Shown in pieces: positions 46,188 to 57,850 of a DNA stretch of 64,000 nt. The notes beneath the pieces are model-generated. The model did no database searches. It saw nothing but the letters and a program-made list of their open reading frames with translations, and had not been told where the DNA came from. Location: positions 496,001 to 560,000 of the forward strand of contig NZ_WTYB01000002.1 of assembly GCF_009828055.1 (NCBI RefSeq), given 5' to 3'. How positions within the stretch are numbered: the stretch's first letter is position 1; each line of letters begins with the position of its first letter. The DNA comes from Erythrobacter ramosus (lineage in GTDB: Bacteria; Pseudomonadota; Alphaproteobacteria; Sphingomonadales; Sphingomonadaceae). The position numbers and the translations under genes are program-made.

Positions 46188-48212
46188 ATGATCTTGGCAA
46201 ACAAAGCCGCATTGGCGGCGCGTGATCTGCTGCTCGCGGGCAGCGTGCTGGCCGCGGGCGCATTCTCCTCCGACGCTTGGGCGCAAGAGAGTGCTGACGC
46301 GGCAGCGACCCGCTTCGGTGCGCGCGGCGATGTGCTCGACATCAGCCTCTCGCCCTCGGGCAACAAAATCGTCTTCGTGGCCGCCGGGCCTGGGCACACC
46401 GAGGTCGTCAACGTCATCGACTTCACGGCTGATGCTGCCGTCAAGCCGGTTCTGACCAACACCGAAAAAGTTGTCGACATCGATTCGTGCCAGTGGGCGA
46501 GCGAGGAACGGCTGCTGTGCCAGTTCTCCGGCATGGGGGGCGGGAATGGCAGCATCCTGATCCCGTTCGATCGCCTGATCGCGCTTAACGCCGACGGCAC
46601 CAACATTCGGATGTTAAGTCAGCGGGATTCGCCGCGCGCCTTGGGCATCAACCAGTTCGGCGGCGATGTGATTGCTCTGGATGTGGCGGGCGAAGAAGGC
46701 ATGGTCATGATGACCCGCAATTTCATCCCGGAGACGACGACAGGGTCACGCCTCGGAAATGAGAAAAGAGGGCTGGGGGTGGATCTGGTCGATACCGCCA
46801 ATGGGCGCGGGCGGGTGCGCGAACAGCCCGATGATGCAACATTGCGCTATATTGCCGACGAACAGGGTCAGGTTCGGATCAAGGTGCAGGCCTTGAGCGA
46901 CATCAACGGCAATCTTACCGGCGCCTACCGCTATTTCTTCCGTAAGCCCGACAGCAGCAGTTGGGTGCCGCTAGAAGCCCTCACGATTGATGGGATGCCG
47001 GTCGAGCGGATGATACCGCTGGCGGTCGATAGCGCGCGCAATGTCGCTTTCGGCTTTGTCACCAAAAGCGGCTATGATGCGATTGCCGAAGTTGCGCTGG
47101 ACGGCACGGGGTCTGGCAAACTGCTGATGGCGCGCGGCGATGTCGATGTTGACGGGCTGATCCGGATCGGCCGGAAGAACCGCGTGGTCGGCGCGAGCTA
47201 CGCTACGGAAAAGCGCGAGATCGCTTACTTCGATCCGGCGCTGGCCAAGCTCGCCGCCGATCTCGGCAAGGCTTTGCCCGATCAACCGCTGGTCAATATC
47301 GTTGGCGCCAGTGCGGACGAGCAGAAGCTGCTGCTGATCGCCTCAAGCGACACACAGCCCGGCATGGTCTACCTGTTCGACCGTAAGGCCCGCGCTCTGG
47401 AACCACTGCTGCCGCTGCGTCCGCGGCTTGAAGGGCAGGCGATGGGGCAGATGAAGCCAGTCAGTTACCCCGCGCGCGACGGGACAATGATCCCCGCCTA
47501 TCTCACCCTCCCGCCCGGTTCGAATGGCAAGGGCCTGCCCGCCATCGTCCTGCCCCACGGCGGACCGGCGGCGCGCGACGAATGGGGGTTTGACTGGCTG
47601 GTGCAGTACTTCACGGCCAAGGGCTATGCCGTGCTTCAGCCCAATTATCGTGGCTCATCGGGCTATGGCGAAGCGTGGTACGGGCGCAACGGCTTTAAGG
47701 CATGGGAAGTCGCGATTGGCGATGTGAATGATGCAGGCCGCTGGCTGGTGAGCGAAGGGATCGTTGTGCCAGACAAGCTTGCCGTCGCCGGGTGGTCCTA
47801 TGGAGGCTATGCGGCGCTGCAATCGCAGGTGTTGGATCCCGCGCTGTTCAAAGCGGTAGTGGCGATCGCGCCGGTCACCGATCTCGGTTTCCTGATCGCT
47901 GACGCTCGCGATTACACCAATTCTCGGCTTGTGCGGGACTATGTGGGCGAGGGTCCGCACGTCGCTTCGGGCAGCCCGCGCCGCCATGCCGAGAAGTTTG
48001 CCGCGCCGGTCGCGCTGTTCCATGGCACCCGCGACCTCAATGTCGATGTGCGTCACGCGCAGGCGATGGAGCGCGCCTTGAAAGAAGCGGGAAAGTCCGT
48101 GACGTATCGCGAATATGCCGATCTTCAGCATGGGCTCGATGACAGCGCAGCGCGCGCTGAGATGCTGGCCGATATCGGGCGTTTTCTCGATGAGGCGCTT
48201 GCCGGCGGTTGA
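46188..48212 (+). CDS. Exported S9 family prolyl oligopeptidase-like peptidase
   Basis: 674 residues with an N-terminal signal (cleavage near AWAQE). An N-terminal beta-propeller-like region (about 40-400) precedes the alpha/beta hydrolase domain. The nucleophile S537 is in AGWSYGGYAALQ; the acid is in HGTRDLNVDVRHAQ and the catalytic histidine in YADLQHGLDD. It should cut oligopeptides in the periplasm. The start at 46188 is chosen because the signal peptide begins there. Chorismate mutase follows. Confidence 0.92.
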   Translation: MILANKAALAARDLLLAGSVLAAGAFSSDAWAQESADAAATRFGARGDVLDISLSPSGNKIVFVAAGPGHTEVVNVIDFTADAAVKPVLTNTEKVVDIDSCQWASEERLLCQFSGMGGGNGSILIPFDRLIALNADGTNIRMLSQRDSPRALGINQFGGDVIALDVAGEEGMVMMTRNFIPETTTGSRLGNEKRGLGVDLVDTANGRGRVREQPDDATLRYIADEQGQVRIKVQALSDINGNLTGAYRYFFRKPDSSSWVPLEALTIDGMPVERMIPLAVDSARNVAFGFVTKSGYDAIAEVALDGTGSGKLLMARGDVDVDGLIRIGRKNRVVGASYATEKREIAYFDPALAKLAADLGKALPDQPLVNIVGASADEQKLLLIASSDTQPGMVYLFDRKARALEPLLPLRPRLEGQAMGQMKPVSYPARDGTMIPAYLTLPPGSNGKGLPAIVLPHGGPAARDEWGFDWLVQYFTAKGYAVLQPNYRGSSGYGEAWYGRNGFKAWEVAIGDVNDAGRWLVSEGIVVPDKLAVAGWSYGGYAALQSQVLDPALFKAVVAIAPVTDLGFLIADARDYTNSRLVRDYVGEGPHVASGSPRRHAEKFAAPVALFHGTRDLNVDVRHAQAMERALKEAGKSVTYREYADLQHGLDDSAARAEMLADIGRFLDEALAGG

Positions 48213-48265
48213 TGGCGCGGGAAGCCCCTCGACAAGAGGCATTGTGACCGCTTAGGGCGCTGGCC

Positions 48266-48577
48266 ATGACCGATTTTCCCCTGAGCCCCGAAGACTGCCA
48301 GACCATGCCCGAAGTGCGCGCCGGGGTCGATGCGCTCGATGCCGAGCTGGTGGCGCTGCTCGCCAAGCGCTTCGGCTACATGCGCGCCGCTGCCCGGATC
48401 AAGCCGACCCGCGATGCGGTGCGTGACGAAGCGCGCAAAGCGAGCGTGATCGCTGCCGCTGTCGCCGAAGCCGAGGCTCAGGGTATCCCCGCCGATGTCA
48501 TTGCCGACATCTGGGAGCGCCTCGTCGAAGGCTCGATCGCCTATGAATTCGGCGAATGGGACCGGATCAGGGACTGA
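48266..48577 (+). CDS. Chorismate mutase (AroQ type)
   Basis: 103 residues. The AroQ helical bundle has RAGVDALDAELVALLAKRF, then RAAARIKPTRDAVRDEARKA with the substrate-binding arginine and lysine, and IADIWERLVEGSIAYE. It converts chorismate to prephenate. It is short, without a fused prephenate dehydratase or dehydrogenase, so it is a PchB-like monofunctional form. A strong terminator follows. Confidence 0.93.
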   Translation: MTDFPLSPEDCQTMPEVRAGVDALDAELVALLAKRFGYMRAAARIKPTRDAVRDEARKASVIAAAVAEAEAQGIPADVIADIWERLVEGSIAYEFGEWDRIRD

Positions 48578-48601
48578 CCCCGGTTTCCTAAGCCTGCAAC
48601 G

Positions 48602-48633
48602 AAAAAGGGCGGCCCCGCAAGGCCGCCCTTTTC
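48602..48633. terminator. Bidirectional intrinsic terminator between chorismate mutase and rpsD
   Basis: An eight-base stem GGGCGGCC with GGCCGCCC closes a six-base loop. It is preceded by AAAAA and followed by TTTT, giving T-runs on both strands. It lies between the convergent 3' ends at 48577 and 48656. Confidence 0.9.
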
Positions 48634-48655
48634 GTATTCGTCGCTGTCCGAAGGA

Positions 48656-49270
48656 TCAGCGCGAGTAGAATTCCACCACCAAGTTCGGCTCCATCGTGAC
48701 CGGGTAGGGCACTTCGTCGAGCTTCGGCACGCGGGTGAAGGTGATCTTGTCGTTGCCATCGGGCTGGACGTAATCGGGAATATCACGCTCGGCGAGGCCC
48801 TGGGCTTCGATCACGAGCGCCATTTCCTTGGCCTTGCTGCCAAGGCTGACGACATCGCCGATTTCCACGCGGCGTGAGGCGATGTTGCACTTCACACCGT
48901 TCACATAGATGTGACCGTGGCTGACGACCTGACGGGCCGAGAAGATGGTCGGCGCGAACTTGGCGCGGTACACCACCATGTCGAGACGCTGTTCGAGCAG
49001 GCCGATCAGGTTCTGGCTGGTATCGCCCTTCATGCGCGATGCTTCGGCATAGGTGCGCTTGAACTGCTTTTCGGTGACGTCGCCGTAATAGCCCTTCAGC
49101 TTCTGCTTGGCGCGCAGCTGGAGGCCATAATCGCTCATCTTGCCCTTGCGGCGCTGACCGTGCTGGCCGGGGCCGTAGGAACGCTTGTTCACCGGGGAAT
49201 TGGGACGACCCCAGATGTTTTCGCCCATCCGGCGGTCAAGCTTGTACTTGGCGCTTTTGCGCTTCGACAT
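48656..49270 (-). CDS. rpsD: 30S ribosomal protein S4
   Basis: 204 residues beginning [19 protein letters not shown]. The S4 RNA-binding domain (about 94-155) runs through [20 protein letters not shown] and [17 protein letters not shown]. It binds 16S rRNA early in 30S assembly. The strong AGGAAG ribosome-binding site before 49270 settles the start; the upstream extension of the frame is not protein. Confidence 0.98.
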   Translation of the reverse strand: MSKRKSAKYKLDRRMGENIWGRPNSPVNKRSYGPGQHGQRRKGKMSDYGLQLRAKQKLKGYYGDVTEKQFKRTYAEASRMKGDTSQNLIGLLEQRLDMVVYRAKFAPTIFSARQVVSHGHIYVNGVKCNIASRRVEIGDVVSLGSKAKEMALVIEAQGLAERDIPDYVQPDGNDKITFTRVPKLDEVPYPVTMEPNLVVEFYSR

Positions 49271-49456
49271 ACGTCTTCCTTCAAATTGCTGGGCCGCCCC
49301 CATTGGGCAGCCATTGAACCCGGTATCGCTCCATCACGCCATCAGGCGGGATGCGGCCACTGCTTCACCGGGGTGCAGGGCCCATTTGCGAAGGCGCGCG
49401 CATAGCAGGATGACCGTGAAGGTCAAGCGTTGCGCGCCGGATTGCACTGAGTCCGA

Positions 49457-49741
49457 TCAGAGCGGAACGTTCAATTCGCGCCATTCCTCGATCGTACGGC
49501 ACACGCGCGTCTTGCGGCGGCTCGACGGATCGGCCCGGACGGACTTGCATACGCGCTTGTCTTCCTCGGCAGTGTCTTCCTTGGCCGTTTCGTCGTCCGG
49601 CTTGGGAGCGGGCGTCTCAGCCGCGGGCGGGGTTTCGCTGGCTTGCCCGTCAGACTGGGCGGCTGCGGCGAAGGGCAAAAGCAGCAGGCTGCCGGCACAG
49701 GCCAGCAGGAAGCGGCGCAGGGGAATCATCAGCAATCTCAA
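49457..49741 (-). CDS. Small secreted protein of unknown function
   Basis: 94 residues with a signal peptide (about 1-28, ending AAAAQ). The middle is acidic and Pro/Ala-rich; the end has the two-cysteine pattern RVCKSVRADPSSRRKTRVC followed by RTIEEWREL. The same short motif occurs in small exported proteins of related bacteria as I recall, but I know no function. It lies between rpsD and trmJ, with a start alternative at residue 5 or 6. Confidence 0.65.
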   Translation of the reverse strand: MRLLMIPLRRFLLACAGSLLLLPFAAAAQSDGQASETPPAAETPAPKPDDETAKEDTAEEDKRVCKSVRADPSSRRKTRVCRTIEEWRELNVPL

Positions 49742-49812
49742 TTGGTTGGGGGCGGGGTGCCCTAGAGCTAACGGCTGACTGGCCAGTGTCCAACCCCGTT
49801 CGACGAACGACG

Positions 49813-50559
49813 TTACTCGATCCGCCCGCGCTCGATTGTGGTCAGAACCCCCCTGAGGGTGCGCACTTCGAGATGGTTCCAGCCCGGCTTGGTGAGCACC
49901 CCGCGCAAGGTGCGGCGGTTGGCCTCGGCGCGGCCTTCAGGGCGGAAATAGCCGCGCGGGCCGAGCAGCGCTTCGAAATGGGCGATCAAGCCCTCAAGTT
50001 CTTCCTGCGGCGCGGGGGGCAGAATTTCTTCGATCGTCGGCTGCACCAGCACCGGATCGACTCCTGCCATCTCGCGCCCGGCGCGCGACCACTCATAGGC
50101 GACCAGAATTACAGCCTGCGCCAAATTGAGCGAGCCGAACTCAGGGTTGATGGGAATCGTCAGGATATTGCGGGCCAGCGCCACATCTTCGGTCTCAAGG
50201 CCGGAGCGTTCGGGGCCGAAAATGATCGCGTGCCGACCAGCCTCGGTGTGGACCAACCGCCCAGCTTCATCTGCGCCGATCACCGGCTTGGTGACGCCGC
50301 GCTTGCGCACAGTGGTGGCGTGGACGTGCTGGCAATCGGCCACCGCTTCGGCCGTTGTGGCGTAGACCTTGGCCTGTTCCAGCACGATGTCTGCGCCCGA
50401 GGCAGCAGGCCCTGCCGAGGGGTTGGGCCAGCCATCGCGGGGGGACACCAGCCGCATCTCGGTCAGCCCGAAATTGAGCATCGCGCGGGCAGCCTTGCCG
50501 ATGTTCTCACCCAGCTGCGGACGCACGAGCACGATCACCGGCTTGTTGAGTTCAGCCAT
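49813..50559 (-). CDS. trmJ: tRNA/rRNA 2'-O-methyltransferase (TrmJ/LasT type SPOUT)
   Basis: 248 residues of the SPOUT superfamily. The SAM-knot motifs are RPQLGENIGKAARAMLNFG (near the N-terminus), FGPERSGLETEDV and IPINPEFGSLNLAQAVILV. It probably methylates tRNA at position 32. The start at 50559 (MAELNKPVIVLV) fits the family; upstream residues do not. It follows nrdR on the same strand. Confidence 0.9.
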   Translation of the reverse strand: MAELNKPVIVLVRPQLGENIGKAARAMLNFGLTEMRLVSPRDGWPNPSAGPAASGADIVLEQAKVYATTAEAVADCQHVHATTVRKRGVTKPVIGADEAGRLVHTEAGRHAIIFGPERSGLETEDVALARNILTIPINPEFGSLNLAQAVILVAYEWSRAGREMAGVDPVLVQPTIEEILPPAPQEELEGLIAHFEALLGPRGYFRPEGRAEANRRTLRGVLTKPGWNHLEVRTLRGVLTTIERGRIE

Positions 50560-50566
50560 GTTCTGC

Positions 50567-51043
50567 CTATTCTTTCGCGGCTTGCTGGACGGTGCTGGCA
50601 AATTCCTCGAAATCCCGCGCTTCGGAGAAATCGCGGTAGACGCTGGCGAAGCGGATATAGGCGACGGAATCGATCTGCCGCAGCCCTTCCATCACCAGCT
50701 CGCCAATATGCGAGGACGGCACTTCCGCCTCGCCCGAGGTTTCGACCTGCCGCTGGATGCCAGAGATCAGCTGATCGAGCCGTTCCTGATCAATCCCGCG
50801 CTTACGGCAGGCGAGCGCGACCGAGTGTTCCAGCTTGGACCGATCAAACGGCTCACGCCGCGACGCCTCGCCATTCCCCCCTGACTTGACCACCACCACC
50901 TCGCGCAGTTGCACGCGTTCAAAGGTGGTAAAGCGCGCGCCGCAGGACGAGCACTGGCGACGCCGCCGGATCGAGGCATTGTCCTCGGTCGGGCGGCTGT
51001 CTTTTACCTGGGTATCATCATGAGCACAAAAGGGGCAACGCAT
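50567..51043 (-). CDS. nrdR: Transcriptional repressor NrdR
   Basis: 158 residues. The zinc ribbon [15 protein letters not shown], then [19 protein letters not shown], is followed by the ATP-cone (about 50-140) with [20 protein letters not shown]. It represses ribonucleotide reductase genes according to nucleotide levels. It lies close to glyA on the same strand, a common arrangement. Confidence 0.98.
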   Translation of the reverse strand: MRCPFCAHDDTQVKDSRPTEDNASIRRRRQCSSCGARFTTFERVQLREVVVVKSGGNGEASRREPFDRSKLEHSVALACRKRGIDQERLDQLISGIQRQVETSGEAEVPSSHIGELVMEGLRQIDSVAYIRFASVYRDFSEARDFEEFASTVQQAAKE

Positions 51044-51051
51044 TCAGAGGG

Positions 51052-51273
51052 TTATTTCTTAATTCTCTGATAAAGTGCGAAGCCGGCGCCCGCGAGCAAG
51101 CCCACCGGCCAGGACACAATCGGCAGAACAAGACCAGCAACTGCGCCAATGGCCGCTCCGGTCAGGACAGGGCCGGTCGAGGGGTGGTTGATCCCCTCCT
51201 TGGCCATGCCGGTCACTTCGGTCTTCACATCTTCGACCCAGTCGGGGCCTTGGCGTGGATCCTGATCATTCAT
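51052..51273 (-). CDS. Small membrane protein of unknown function
   Basis: 73 residues. A charged N-terminus (NDQDPRQGPDWVEDVKTE) precedes two closely spaced hydrophobic segments, GPVLTGAAIGAVAGLVLPIVSW and GLLAGAGFALYQRIKK. A strong GAGGAGG site upstream supports the ATG at 51273. It lies between glyA and nrdR and reads with them, so it is probably part of the same transcript. Confidence 0.7.
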   Translation of the reverse strand: MNDQDPRQGPDWVEDVKTEVTGMAKEGINHPSTGPVLTGAAIGAVAGLVLPIVSWPVGLLAGAGFALYQRIKK

Positions 51274-51286
51274 GGCCGAGGCCTCC

Positions 51287-52612
51287 TCACATTCCGGGAT
51301 AAACGGGGAAGGCAGCGCACAGCGCGCTGACCCGCTGACGAACGCTCTCTTCGATCTGGGCATCGCCTTCGGGGCCGTTTTTGGACAGGCCTTCCACCAC
51401 TTCGGCGATGAGCTTGCCGATCGTGCGGAACTCTTCCGGGCCGAAACCGCGGGTCGTGCCGGCGGGCGTGCCCAAACGGATGCCGCTGGTCACGAAGGGC
51501 GAGCGGGTGTCAAACGGGATGCCGTTCTTGTTGCAGGTGAGCCAGGCGCGATCGAGGCCCTTTTCGGCATCCTTGCCGGTGACATCCTTGGCGGTCAGAT
51601 CGACCAGCATTGAATGGTTGTCTGTGCCGCCGCTGACAATCCGCAGGCCGTTCTCCTCAAGGCTCGCGGCCAGAGCGCGGGCGTTTGCGACGATGCGATG
51701 GGCGTAGGTCTTGAACTCAGGAGCCAACGCTTCCTTGAAGGCCACCGCCTTGGCAGCAACGATGTGCATCAGCGGGCCGCCCTGAAGGCCGGGGAAGACC
51801 GCCATGTTGAGCGGCTTGGTGTACTTCTCATCATTCCACAGGATGATGCCCGAGCGCGGACCGCGAAGGCTTTTGTGGGTGGTCGAAGTGACGATGTCAC
51901 AATGCGGGAAGGGCGAGGGGTGCGCGCCGCCAGCGACGAGGCCAGAAATGTGGCTCATGTCGCACAGCAGGATCGCGCCCACTTCATCCGCGATGGCGCG
52001 GAAGGCGGGGAAATCCCACAGCCGCGAATAGGCGGTGCCGCCGCAGATGATCAGCTTGGGCTTGTGCTCGCGCGCCTTGGCGGCGACTTCTTGCATGTCG
52101 ATGGTTTCGGCACCCTGCGTCACGCCGTAGGAGACCGGGTTGAACCACTTGCCGCTCATGTTGACCGGCGAACCATGGGTAAGGTGCCCGCCCGAATTGA
52201 GGTCGAGCCCCATGAATGTGTCGCCTGGATTGAGCAGGGCGAGGAACACCGCCTGGTTCATCTGCGAGCCGCTGTTGGGCTGCACATTGGCAAAGTTGCA
52301 GCCGAACAATTGCTTGGCACGCTCGATTGCCAGGGTTTCAACCACGTCGGCATAGTCGCAGCCGCCGTAGTAGCGCTTGCCGGGATAGCCTTCGGCGTAC
52401 TTGTTCGTGAACACGCTGCCCGCAGCTTCAAGCACGGCGCGGCTTGCGATATTCTCGGACGCGATCAGCTCGATCTTGTCGCGCTGGCGGGCGAGTTCCT
52501 TGCCGATTGCGGCGGCGATCTCTGGGTCGGCATGGGCCAGATCGTCATTCCAGAAGCCGTCCATCGACTGAACGGCGGAACGGGCGGCAAAATCAATCGG
52601 GGCAGTGCTCAT
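51287..52612 (-). CDS. glyA: Serine hydroxymethyltransferase
   Basis: 441 residues. The PLP lysine is in [35 protein letters not shown] and [18 protein letters not shown] are also conserved. It interconverts serine and glycine with tetrahydrofolate. Its ATG overlaps the rpiB stop (ATGA). The neighbouring small membrane gene and nrdR follow. Confidence 0.98.
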   Translation of the reverse strand: MSTAPIDFAARSAVQSMDGFWNDDLAHADPEIAAAIGKELARQRDKIELIASENIASRAVLEAAGSVFTNKYAEGYPGKRYYGGCDYADVVETLAIERAKQLFGCNFANVQPNSGSQMNQAVFLALLNPGDTFMGLDLNSGGHLTHGSPVNMSGKWFNPVSYGVTQGAETIDMQEVAAKAREHKPKLIICGGTAYSRLWDFPAFRAIADEVGAILLCDMSHISGLVAGGAHPSPFPHCDIVTSTTHKSLRGPRSGIILWNDEKYTKPLNMAVFPGLQGGPLMHIVAAKAVAFKEALAPEFKTYAHRIVANARALAASLEENGLRIVSGGTDNHSMLVDLTAKDVTGKDAEKGLDRAWLTCNKNGIPFDTRSPFVTSGIRLGTPAGTTRGFGPEEFRTIGKLIAEVVEGLSKNGPEGDAQIEESVRQRVSALCAAFPVYPGM

Positions 52613-53088
52613 TGATGGGTCTCGATATGATCAGGCTGAAACGGGGGCTGGCCGAGCTTGCCGACGCGGCGCTGGTGGCGACCGGCCGGATCGCCGGCAT
52701 CGGCGAATTCGGTATCAAGGAAAGTGGCGATGCAGGATTTGGCCATCTCAATCCCTACGAGACGCGCGCCCATTGCGATGCAATTGGCGTCATTATGTTC
52801 GCGGGCGAGGGCGGCGGATAGGGGCTCCGAGACCAGAGCGCAGCGCACCTGCGGGTGGCGATTGACGCTGATCGAGATGCCGATCCCGCTGCCGCACAGG
52901 GCAACACCGAATTCGACTGTGCCCTCAGCGATGATCTCGGCGAGGCGATAGCCATAATCGGGGTAATCAACGCTCACTCCTGGCTCAGGGCCGAGATCGG
53001 CGACGTCGTGGCCTTCTTCGATGAGCCATTCGGCGAGTTCCGCCTTCAGCTCGACGGCGGCATGATCAGAGGCAATGGCGATGCGCAT
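52609..53088 (-). CDS. rpiB: Ribose 5-phosphate isomerase B
   Basis: 159 residues. It begins [18 protein letters not shown]. The catalytic cysteine is in [16 protein letters not shown] and the conserved histidine is in [17 protein letters not shown]. It interconverts ribulose and ribose 5-phosphate. The ATG at 53088 matches the family N-terminus. It is coupled to glyA by a four-base overlap. Confidence 0.97.
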   Translation of the reverse strand: MRIAIASDHAAVELKAELAEWLIEEGHDVADLGPEPGVSVDYPDYGYRLAEIIAEGTVEFGVALCGSGIGISISVNRHPQVRCALVSEPLSAALAREHNDANCIAMGARLVGIEMAKSCIATFLDTEFADAGDPAGRHQRRVGKLGQPPFQPDHIETHQ

Positions 53089-53253
53089 GGCGTCCACATA
53101 GTCGCATGAGCGGAGATTCTCCACCCCCCACGACCGCCTTTTCGACCGAGGTTGCGGAGCCCCGCGAATAGAAGGTGTCCGCAGTTTGAACGCAAGCCGC
53201 GACATAGATTGCCGCTCTTGCCGGGGCTAGGGCAGCCCCGAAGGAGAAGAGCG

Positions 53254-53721
53254 ATGAACACGAAGGCTCTGATGGTGCTGGGCGCTTTGCTGTGTCTGCC
53301 TGCGGCCGTAGCCGCCCAGCAGGCAGGGGGATGGCCGATTGATTCGATTCCGTGGCAGGAACAAGCAGCCGACGGGTCGCGTTTCGCCTTGCTCGAGGGG
53401 AACCGGGATGCGCCGGACGAGGCGTTTTCCTATGCTTTCTTCATTCCAGCAGGCGGCTTCGATGGCCCGCACGCCCATAGCAGTACGGCGCGGGTCTTCG
53501 TGGCACGCGGGGCGTTGAAGCTCGGGTACGGCACCACCCCTGACCCGGCGAAGATGATTACCTATCCGCAGGGCAGCTATGTCGTTGTGTCGGCAGGCAC
53601 GGTCCATTTCGACGGGGCAGACGTCGACACGATTATCATCGGCACCGCGACGGGACGCTGGACCACAACCTATGTCGATCCGCACGCTGGAGCATCGGCC
53701 GGAACACGGCCGACCGATTGA
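53254..53721 (+). CDS. Exported cupin-domain protein
   Basis: 155 residues with a signal peptide (about 1-21, ending AVAAQ). The cupin core has the metal-binding pattern GPHAHSSTARVFVARGALKLG (histidines near 70) and TVHFDGADVDTIIIG. It probably sits in the periplasm. No catalytic partner is evident. It is monocistronic and converges with rpoD (stop at 53735). Confidence 0.85.
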   Translation: MNTKALMVLGALLCLPAAVAAQQAGGWPIDSIPWQEQAADGSRFALLEGNRDAPDEAFSYAFFIPAGGFDGPHAHSSTARVFVARGALKLGYGTTPDPAKMITYPQGSYVVVSAGTVHFDGADVDTIIIGTATGRWTTTYVDPHAGASAGTRPTD

Positions 53722-53734
53722 CCTGCGGCTCGGA

Positions 53735-55667
<1,933 letters not shown>

Positions 55668-55678
<11 letters not shown>

Positions 55679-55763
55679 AGCCGCGCTTTTTGGCCTTGCT
55701 GATGAGCTTCTTGATCGACGAATCGTTCAGATCGATCAGCGGGGCATCTTCCTTCTCGGCCAT
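55668..55763 (-). pseudogene. rpoD: rpoD N-terminal segment in a shifted frame
   Basis: The reverse strand reads [20 protein letters not shown], then [11 protein letters not shown] followed by TAA. That is the start of sigma region 1.1 as found in relatives, where the next residues would be [13 protein letters not shown]. An extra A in CACCTAATGACGAG (expected CACCTATGACGAG) puts the remainder in the other frame. It overlaps the downstream ATG at 55678 by 11 bases. Either a one-base sequence error or a natural frameshift with reinitiation. Confidence 0.8.
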
Positions 55764-55836
55764 ATTTTTCGTGTCTATCCGTTGCCGGGCGGTCCGCGAG
55801 ATGCGCGGGGCCGCCAATTAATCCCATATCCGCCAC

Positions 55837-57696
55837 TTAAGCGGTATCGTCACCCGTGGCCGTAGCGCCCGCTTTGCGGCGCCCGAAGGCCTTGAGGCGT
55901 TCTTCGACTGCCATGAGCTGCGCGCGCAGGCGGGTCTGTTCCGCAAACGACCCTTCCGGATCGCTTTCGAAACGAGCAATGGTGGCCGCAAGCGCAGCCT
56001 CCAGCGCCGGCCTTTCGACCAGCAGCGACACAGCTTCAGCCAGTTCCTCACACGCAGCGCCGGGATCGTTGCCTTCATCAAGAAAGGCGTAGCGGATATC
56101 TGCCGGCGGGGCAGGTTGGCCTTGCGCGTTGCATATGGCGGTTGCGGCTCGCGAATCAAGCGTTTCTGCAAGTTCGAACAGTGATTCGATCAAAGCGGCT
56201 GCTTTGGGGTTAGCCCGCGCCAGGACCGAAAGCGCTTCGGCATGGCGCGCAATCTGGTCGGGATGGCGCACGAAGCCTGCCAGAACCGCGCTGAGCAGGC
56301 CCTGCTGCTGGCCGCCCGCCATCATCCCAGAAAGCTGTGCGCGCGCGCCGTCGGAGAGGCCTTGCGGCTGCGGCGGGCTGCCCTTCCACGGCGCGCGCTG
56401 ACCGGGCTGAAACGCGGGTTTCGGCGAACGCGGAGGATAGGCGAAGGCTGAGAAGCGATCAGACAATTCCCGGCGATACAGCCCTTTGATTTCGGGATCG
56501 GCGATGGTTTCAACGTGCGCCATTAACCGCGCCTTGAGCCCGGCCTTGGCTTCGGGCGTGGTGAGGGGCTGGGAGTCGCGTTCAAATTCCCACAGCGTTT
56601 CGATCAGGCTGGCAGGGCTGGCGAGCAACCGTTCCATCGCGGCCTTGCCTTGCGCTTTGATAAGGTCATCGGGATCAAGGCCTGCGGGCAGGCGCACGAT
56701 GCTGAGCGAGCGCATCGGCGCCAGTAGCGGCAGGGCGCGGGTAATAGCGCGCATGGCGGCGCGCTGGCCCGCTGCATCGCCATCAAAACACAGCACCGGG
56801 GCGTCGACCATGCGCCACAGCAACTCGAGCTGCATCTCGGTCAGCGCTGTGCCGAGCGGAGCGACCGCATCAGCGATCCCTGCATTGGCAAGCGCGATCA
56901 CGTCCATATAACCTTCGACCACCACCACCCGTCCGCTCTGGCGCGCGGCAGGCGCGGCGCGGTGCAGGTTGTAGAGCGTGCGGCCCTTGTCGAAGAGATC
57001 GGTGTCGGGCGAGTTGAGATACTTGGCGACGCCGTCCCGCTTGTCGAGGATGCGCCCGCCGAAAGCGATCACCCGCCCGCGTGCGTCCTGAATGGGTAGC
57101 ATGACGCGGCCACGGAAGCGGTCGTACCGCTCGCCCTGCTCATTGGCGGCGCGCATCCCTGCGCCTTCGAGCATATCCTCGGCGAACTGCATCAGCGCGC
57201 GGGGTAAGGCCTGCCGGTCATCGGGTGCCCAGCCGAAGCCGAACTCGGCCATGACTTGGGCCGAGAACCCTCGCCGTTGCAGATAATCCCGCGCCGCGCC
57301 GCCGGAGGGGCCGGACAGGCTCTCGACAAAGAACCGCTGCGCCGCCTCGGTGACGTCGATCAGGCTGGCGCGGGCTTCGGCCTTCTTCGCCATGACCGGA
57401 TCGGGGGCGGGGACCTCCATGCCCGCCATCCCGGCGAGTTCCTTGACGGCGTCCATGAATTGCAGGCCCTGCTGGTCGACCATCCAGCTGATCGCATCAC
57501 CATGCGCGCCGCAGCCAAAGCAGTGATAGAACTGCTTCTGGTCGTTCACATAGAAGCTGGGCGTCTTTTCCTCGTGGAACGGGCAGCACCCCTTCCACTC
57601 GCGCCCCGCCCGGGTGAGCTTCACCGACCGCTGGACAAGCGTCGAGAGCGTGATCCGCGCACGCAGCTCGTCCTTCCATTGCGGGGTGATGGCCAT
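55837..57696 (-). CDS. dnaG: DNA primase DnaG
   Basis: 619 residues. The zinc finger has C38, H41, C59 and C62 (CCPFHEEKTPSFYV, then YHCFGCGAHGD). The RNA polymerase core has RGRVMLPIQDARGRVIAFGG and the TOPRIM motifs VVVEGYMDVIALANAG and LCFDGDAAGQRAA. The C-terminal part binds the replicative helicase. The start at 57696 (MAITPQWKDELRARI) fits the family. It is followed by rpoD, the classic dnaG-rpoD pair. Confidence 0.97.
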   Translation of the reverse strand: MAITPQWKDELRARITLSTLVQRSVKLTRAGREWKGCCPFHEEKTPSFYVNDQKQFYHCFGCGAHGDAISWMVDQQGLQFMDAVKELAGMAGMEVPAPDPVMAKKAEARASLIDVTEAAQRFFVESLSGPSGGAARDYLQRRGFSAQVMAEFGFGWAPDDRQALPRALMQFAEDMLEGAGMRAANEQGERYDRFRGRVMLPIQDARGRVIAFGGRILDKRDGVAKYLNSPDTDLFDKGRTLYNLHRAAPAARQSGRVVVVEGYMDVIALANAGIADAVAPLGTALTEMQLELLWRMVDAPVLCFDGDAAGQRAAMRAITRALPLLAPMRSLSIVRLPAGLDPDDLIKAQGKAAMERLLASPASLIETLWEFERDSQPLTTPEAKAGLKARLMAHVETIADPEIKGLYRRELSDRFSAFAYPPRSPKPAFQPGQRAPWKGSPPQPQGLSDGARAQLSGMMAGGQQQGLLSAVLAGFVRHPDQIARHAEALSVLARANPKAAALIESLFELAETLDSRAATAICNAQGQPAPPADIRYAFLDEGNDPGAACEELAEAVSLLVERPALEAALAATIARFESDPEGSFAEQTRLRAQLMAVEERLKAFGRRKAGATATGDDTA

Positions 57697-57753
57697 GGGG
57701 TTTAGGTGCGCCGTAATGGGGCGGGGTTCAAGCACCCAAATAAAAACGACATC

Positions 57754-57841
57754 GTCGCCCCGTGCTTGACACGGGGCTTGGCTAAGTTTGCTTCAGACGT
57801 TGACGCAGAAAAGCCAAGCCCCGTGTCAAGCACGGGGCAAC
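57754..57841. repeat. Long palindrome between yqeY-like gene and dnaG
   Basis: Two arms of 30 bases (57754-57783 and 57812-57841) are inverted copies with one mismatch, separated by 28 bases. Each arm contains its own palindrome CCCCGTGCTTGACACGGGG. The structure would be a cruciform in DNA or a very stable hairpin in RNA. It lies between the yqeY-like gene and dnaG, about 58 bases upstream of the dnaG start on the same strand, and may affect transcript passage into dnaG. Confidence 0.9.
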
Positions 57842-57850
57842 GGTTGTGGA

